Below the pieces are notes generated by a model that saw only the letters and a list, made by a program, of their open reading frames with translations, ran no database searches and was not told the DNA's origin. Positions 62,190 through 64,000 of a stretch of 64,000 nucleotides of DNA are shown one piece after another. Made by a program: the position numbers and the translations under genes. Source of the DNA: Symbiodinium natans (lineage: Eukaryota; Sar; Dinophyceae; Suessiales; Symbiodiniaceae). The first letter of the stretch is position 1. Every line of letters begins with the position of its first letter. The DNA is taken from NCBI GenBank assembly GCA_905221605.1, contig CAJNDS010000372.1, forward strand, positions 83,501-147,500, written 5' to 3'.

Positions 62190-63338
62190 TCATAGAAGAG
62201 ACAAAGAAAGAGCTGACTCCGTCCCGTCCTCCTCCACCTTTACTGCTGGCTTTTCCACCGGCTTTTCCTCCACCGCCGTACCATCCAGAGGTAGGGACGC
62301 AGACTCCGCTGCTGCGGCGTGCGCAGACAGGGTCTCAGGCTCTGCCTCCTTTGGCGCTTCCTTAACAGGCAGCTGCTCTGTTGGCGCTGCGCTTGTTGGC
62401 GGCACCTGCTCCGGCGCGTCAGCTTGGCCGGACTGCCCGGAGGGGCTCTCCGACTCCTTGCTGCTCTCCTCTGCCTCATCCTCGGAGCTTTTTTGCTGTC
62501 GCGGCGGCGGGGTCCGGCTCCGAGTAGCTCGCTCAGCTTTTTCTGCAGACCTCTCTGCGTCCTGCGCCGCGTCGTCAGCTGACTCCGCAGACTCCTGCGC
62601 CTGGCGCGCATACCTCTGAGCATTTTGGCAGGCAGACGCAGCAGCAGTCGCAGCCGTGGAGGCCGTGCAGACGACCCCAGTCACGCGGGAGTCCTGTTGC
62701 AGCAGGTACTGGACCTGCTCCACAAGCCACTGCTGCGTACTATAGTACGCACCCCAGGCATCATGAGGCGCGGTCGAAGCACTGCCGGACCATGGCATGG
62801 CAGCTGGCGCAGGCTCTGGCGGAGCCTTTGCCGGAGCAGAGGCTTTGGCTGTGGTTGCAGGCGCTCCGTCTGCTGCAGACTCAGATATGAATCTTTCTGC
62901 CAGGCTGCGAGCCTCCTCCATGCCACCGCTTCTCCCAGTCAAGGTCAAACACCGGCCACCCCACTGGCTACGCGACCGTATGGCAGCGGACACTCCCGTC
63001 CGCTCCCATATCATGTTGCGTTCTACAGCTGTCAGGGTTCCCCCCCCCTCTATCTCGTAGGGGCCTGCGTGCTCCAGGTCTTCGTCCCCCTTCTTTTTAC
63101 TCTCCCCTTTCTTGGACCCGGCTGACCACTCACGGTCCTTCCCCCTCGCCTTCCCCTTACCTTTCTCCTTCCCCTTGCCTTCCTGCAACTTTTCCTTTTC
63201 CTTGACCCTTTGAACCTTTGCAGCTTCCCCTCTCTCACACGCTTCCCTCCACGCTTCCCTCCAGTCCTCACCCTCCTCTCTGTGGCGCTCACCCCCCTTT
63301 CCTTTCTTGTCCCCCCCATGACCCCGTGTACCTTGCAC
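62190..63338 (-). CDS. KH-domain-like protein with Lys/Glu- and Ala-rich regions
   Basis: The minus frame of about 382 codons ends at 62190; the 5' end is open upstream (first codon GTG), so the true start is further 5' or in another exon. Order: a basic-acidic N-terminus (DKKGKGGERHREEGEDWREA ... KEKEKLQEGKGKEKGKGKAR), then a KH-like fold piece around residues 100-150 (LTAVERNMIWERTGVSAAIR, GGRCLTLTGRSGGMEEARSL, AERFI), whose VxxxTGVxxxIRSR...LTLTG pattern matches the second half of a type I KH domain although the GxxG loop is atypical, then an Ala/Ser-rich helical part (ASACQNAQRYARQAQESAES) and a Pro/Glu-rich tail. KH domains bind single-stranded RNA or DNA, so RNA binding is inferred. The 3' end has no telomere-like array; one lies upstream at 63446-63462. 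Confidence 0.6.
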   Translation of the reverse strand: MQGTRGHGGDKKGKGGERHREEGEDWREAWREACERGEAAKVQRVKEKEKLQEGKGKEKGKGKARGKDREWSAGSKKGESKKKGDEDLEHAGPYEIEGGGTLTAVERNMIWERTGVSAAIRSRSQWGGRCLTLTGRSGGMEEARSLAERFISESAADGAPATTAKASAPAKAPPEPAPAAMPWSGSASTAPHDAWGAYYSTQQWLVEQVQYLLQQDSRVTGVVCTASTAATAAASACQNAQRYARQAQESAESADDAAQDAERSAEKAERATRSRTPPPRQQKSSEDEAEESSKESESPSGQSGQADAPEQVPPTSAAPTEQLPVKEAPKEAEPETLSAHAAAAESASLPLDGTAVEEKPVEKPAVKVEEDGTESALSLSLL

Positions 63339-63439
63339 GTCCTCACCCCTCCCCCTCCCATCTCGCTGCGGGCGATCCTCACAAGCTTGGCGGGCCGGTT
63401 GTGTGCTATGTCTGTGTGCTTGAGGAGTGTTTTTTTCTA

Positions 63440-64000
63440 TTATGAGGTTTAGGGTTTAGGGTTTGTGCGATGGCCATTACTGTCTGTGTGTATGCAAAAC
63501 ATGGCTTGCATGTGCATGCAGTGCAGCAGACGCGGGCTGACAGCCTCGCTCTCGCGCATGTCGAGCCACAACCATTGCATGATGGACCGGGCGAAGTTTT
63601 CCGGAACATGCTGCATGCACACATGCTTGCAACTGCATGCAGCCGCCACGATGTTTTGAACAGGATTAGGATTTCGACCTTGTTTCGGGGGGACGGGGGC
63701 TCATGCAGGCTTTGAAGTTGGGCTGGGCGGTCGATCTTGCAGGGTTTCAAATTGGTTCAGGGAGTGGGCTTCGGTGGCATTCAAGCTGGCCCAATTTCGG
63801 GATTGCAAAGCGGTTTTGGGAGTGGGTTTCGGTGGCACAAACTCAGGATTTCAAGCTGGTTTCGGCATGTGTTTCGGTGGTCCAATTTCGGAATTTAAAA
63901 ACGGTTTCGGGAGTGGGTTTCGGTGGATTTCAACTGGAATTCGTTTCGGCTCCTCGCAGGGAACTTATGGGACTTATAAGAACTTAGCACGAGACTTGTA
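63440..64000. other. short telomere-like array and degenerate tandem repeat
   Basis: TTTAGGGTTTAGGG at 63447-63461. From 63720 to 63955 a 45-60 base unit, GGGAGTGGGTTTCGGTGG...CAATTTCGG, repeats about four times with divergence. No coding frame supported. Confidence 0.7.

Noticed and set aside
1-64000. tRNA, rRNA, CRISPR or prokaryotic operon signals
   Set aside because: I looked for cloverleaf-like promoter boxes, conserved rRNA stretches and regularly spaced repeats with unique spacers and found none. The repeats are tandem or inverted-repeat elements.

Overview
The window looks like nuclear DNA of a dinoflagellate, probably a core lineage near Suessiales/Symbiodiniaceae. Four things point there. 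(1) Coding sequence is broken into many very short exons whose reconstructed introns mostly start with GC or GA instead of GT, and all end AG|G. (2) Degenerate copies of the plant/alga-type telomere motif TTTAGGG are scattered through introns in both orientations. (3) Every gene I can identify lies on the minus strand, as expected of unidirectional dinoflagellate gene arrays. (4) Several proteins belong to families I know as expanded in dinoflagellates: an RCC1-like 'xVTWGxxxxGG' repeat protein, a phytanoyl-CoA-dioxygenase-like enzyme, a multi-membrane 'VCIHQ...RLWCVFE' protein and Ty1/copia debris. I see no rRNA, tRNA, CRISPR array or prokaryotic operon.

Layout. 1-2.5 kb: telomere-like arrays with isolated candidate exons. 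2.49-7.51 kb (minus): a 21-exon gene for an N-acylglucosamine 2-epimerase (AGE)-family protein, rebuilt by splice phase and family alignment (about 421 aa). 8-16.8 kb: many candidate minus-strand exons of unrecognised genes, separated by telomere-like arrays and microsatellites. 16.9-18.6 kb, with likely upstream exons to 19.7 kb (minus): the TIR-like multi-membrane gene. 20-22.3 kb: mostly repeats. 22.34-24.2 kb (minus): a 4-exon PhyH-type dioxygenase fused to a Sel1-like tail. 24.3-36 kb: candidate exons, including a pair split by a 52-bp palindromic TTTAGGG intron at 31.5 kb, with much microsatellite DNA. 37-39.6 kb (plus): decayed copia retroelement. 40.6-43.8 kb (minus): open segments of an unrecognised gene or genes. 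44.4-47.1 kb: minisatellites and duplicated blocks. 47.4-52.2 kb: uncertain ORFs. 52.3-58.7 kb (minus): a co-oriented set of membrane proteins around a P-loop GTPase. 59.9-61.5 kb (minus): RCC1-like protein. 62.2-63.3 kb (minus): KH-like protein. 63.4-64 kb: degenerate tandem repeat.

The genes do not form an obvious pathway. The main theme is intron architecture. In the three genes I could rebuild, I placed 30 introns: 18 GC-AG, 6 GA-AG and 6 GT-AG, all with a G after the acceptor. Several of these introns, and others at isolated exons, start directly in TTTAGGG-like sequence and end in CCCTAAA-like sequence, and miniature inverted-repeat elements sit inside or beside others. The best candidate for a new system is therefore a telomere-motif, introner-like element family. 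Second is the GTPase/membrane-protein neighbourhood at 52-58 kb.

Caution: stop codons are sparse here, so antisense and shifted frames often look protein-like. I trust exons only where family similarity, splice phase and boundary rules agree. The others are listed as candidates at low confidence.
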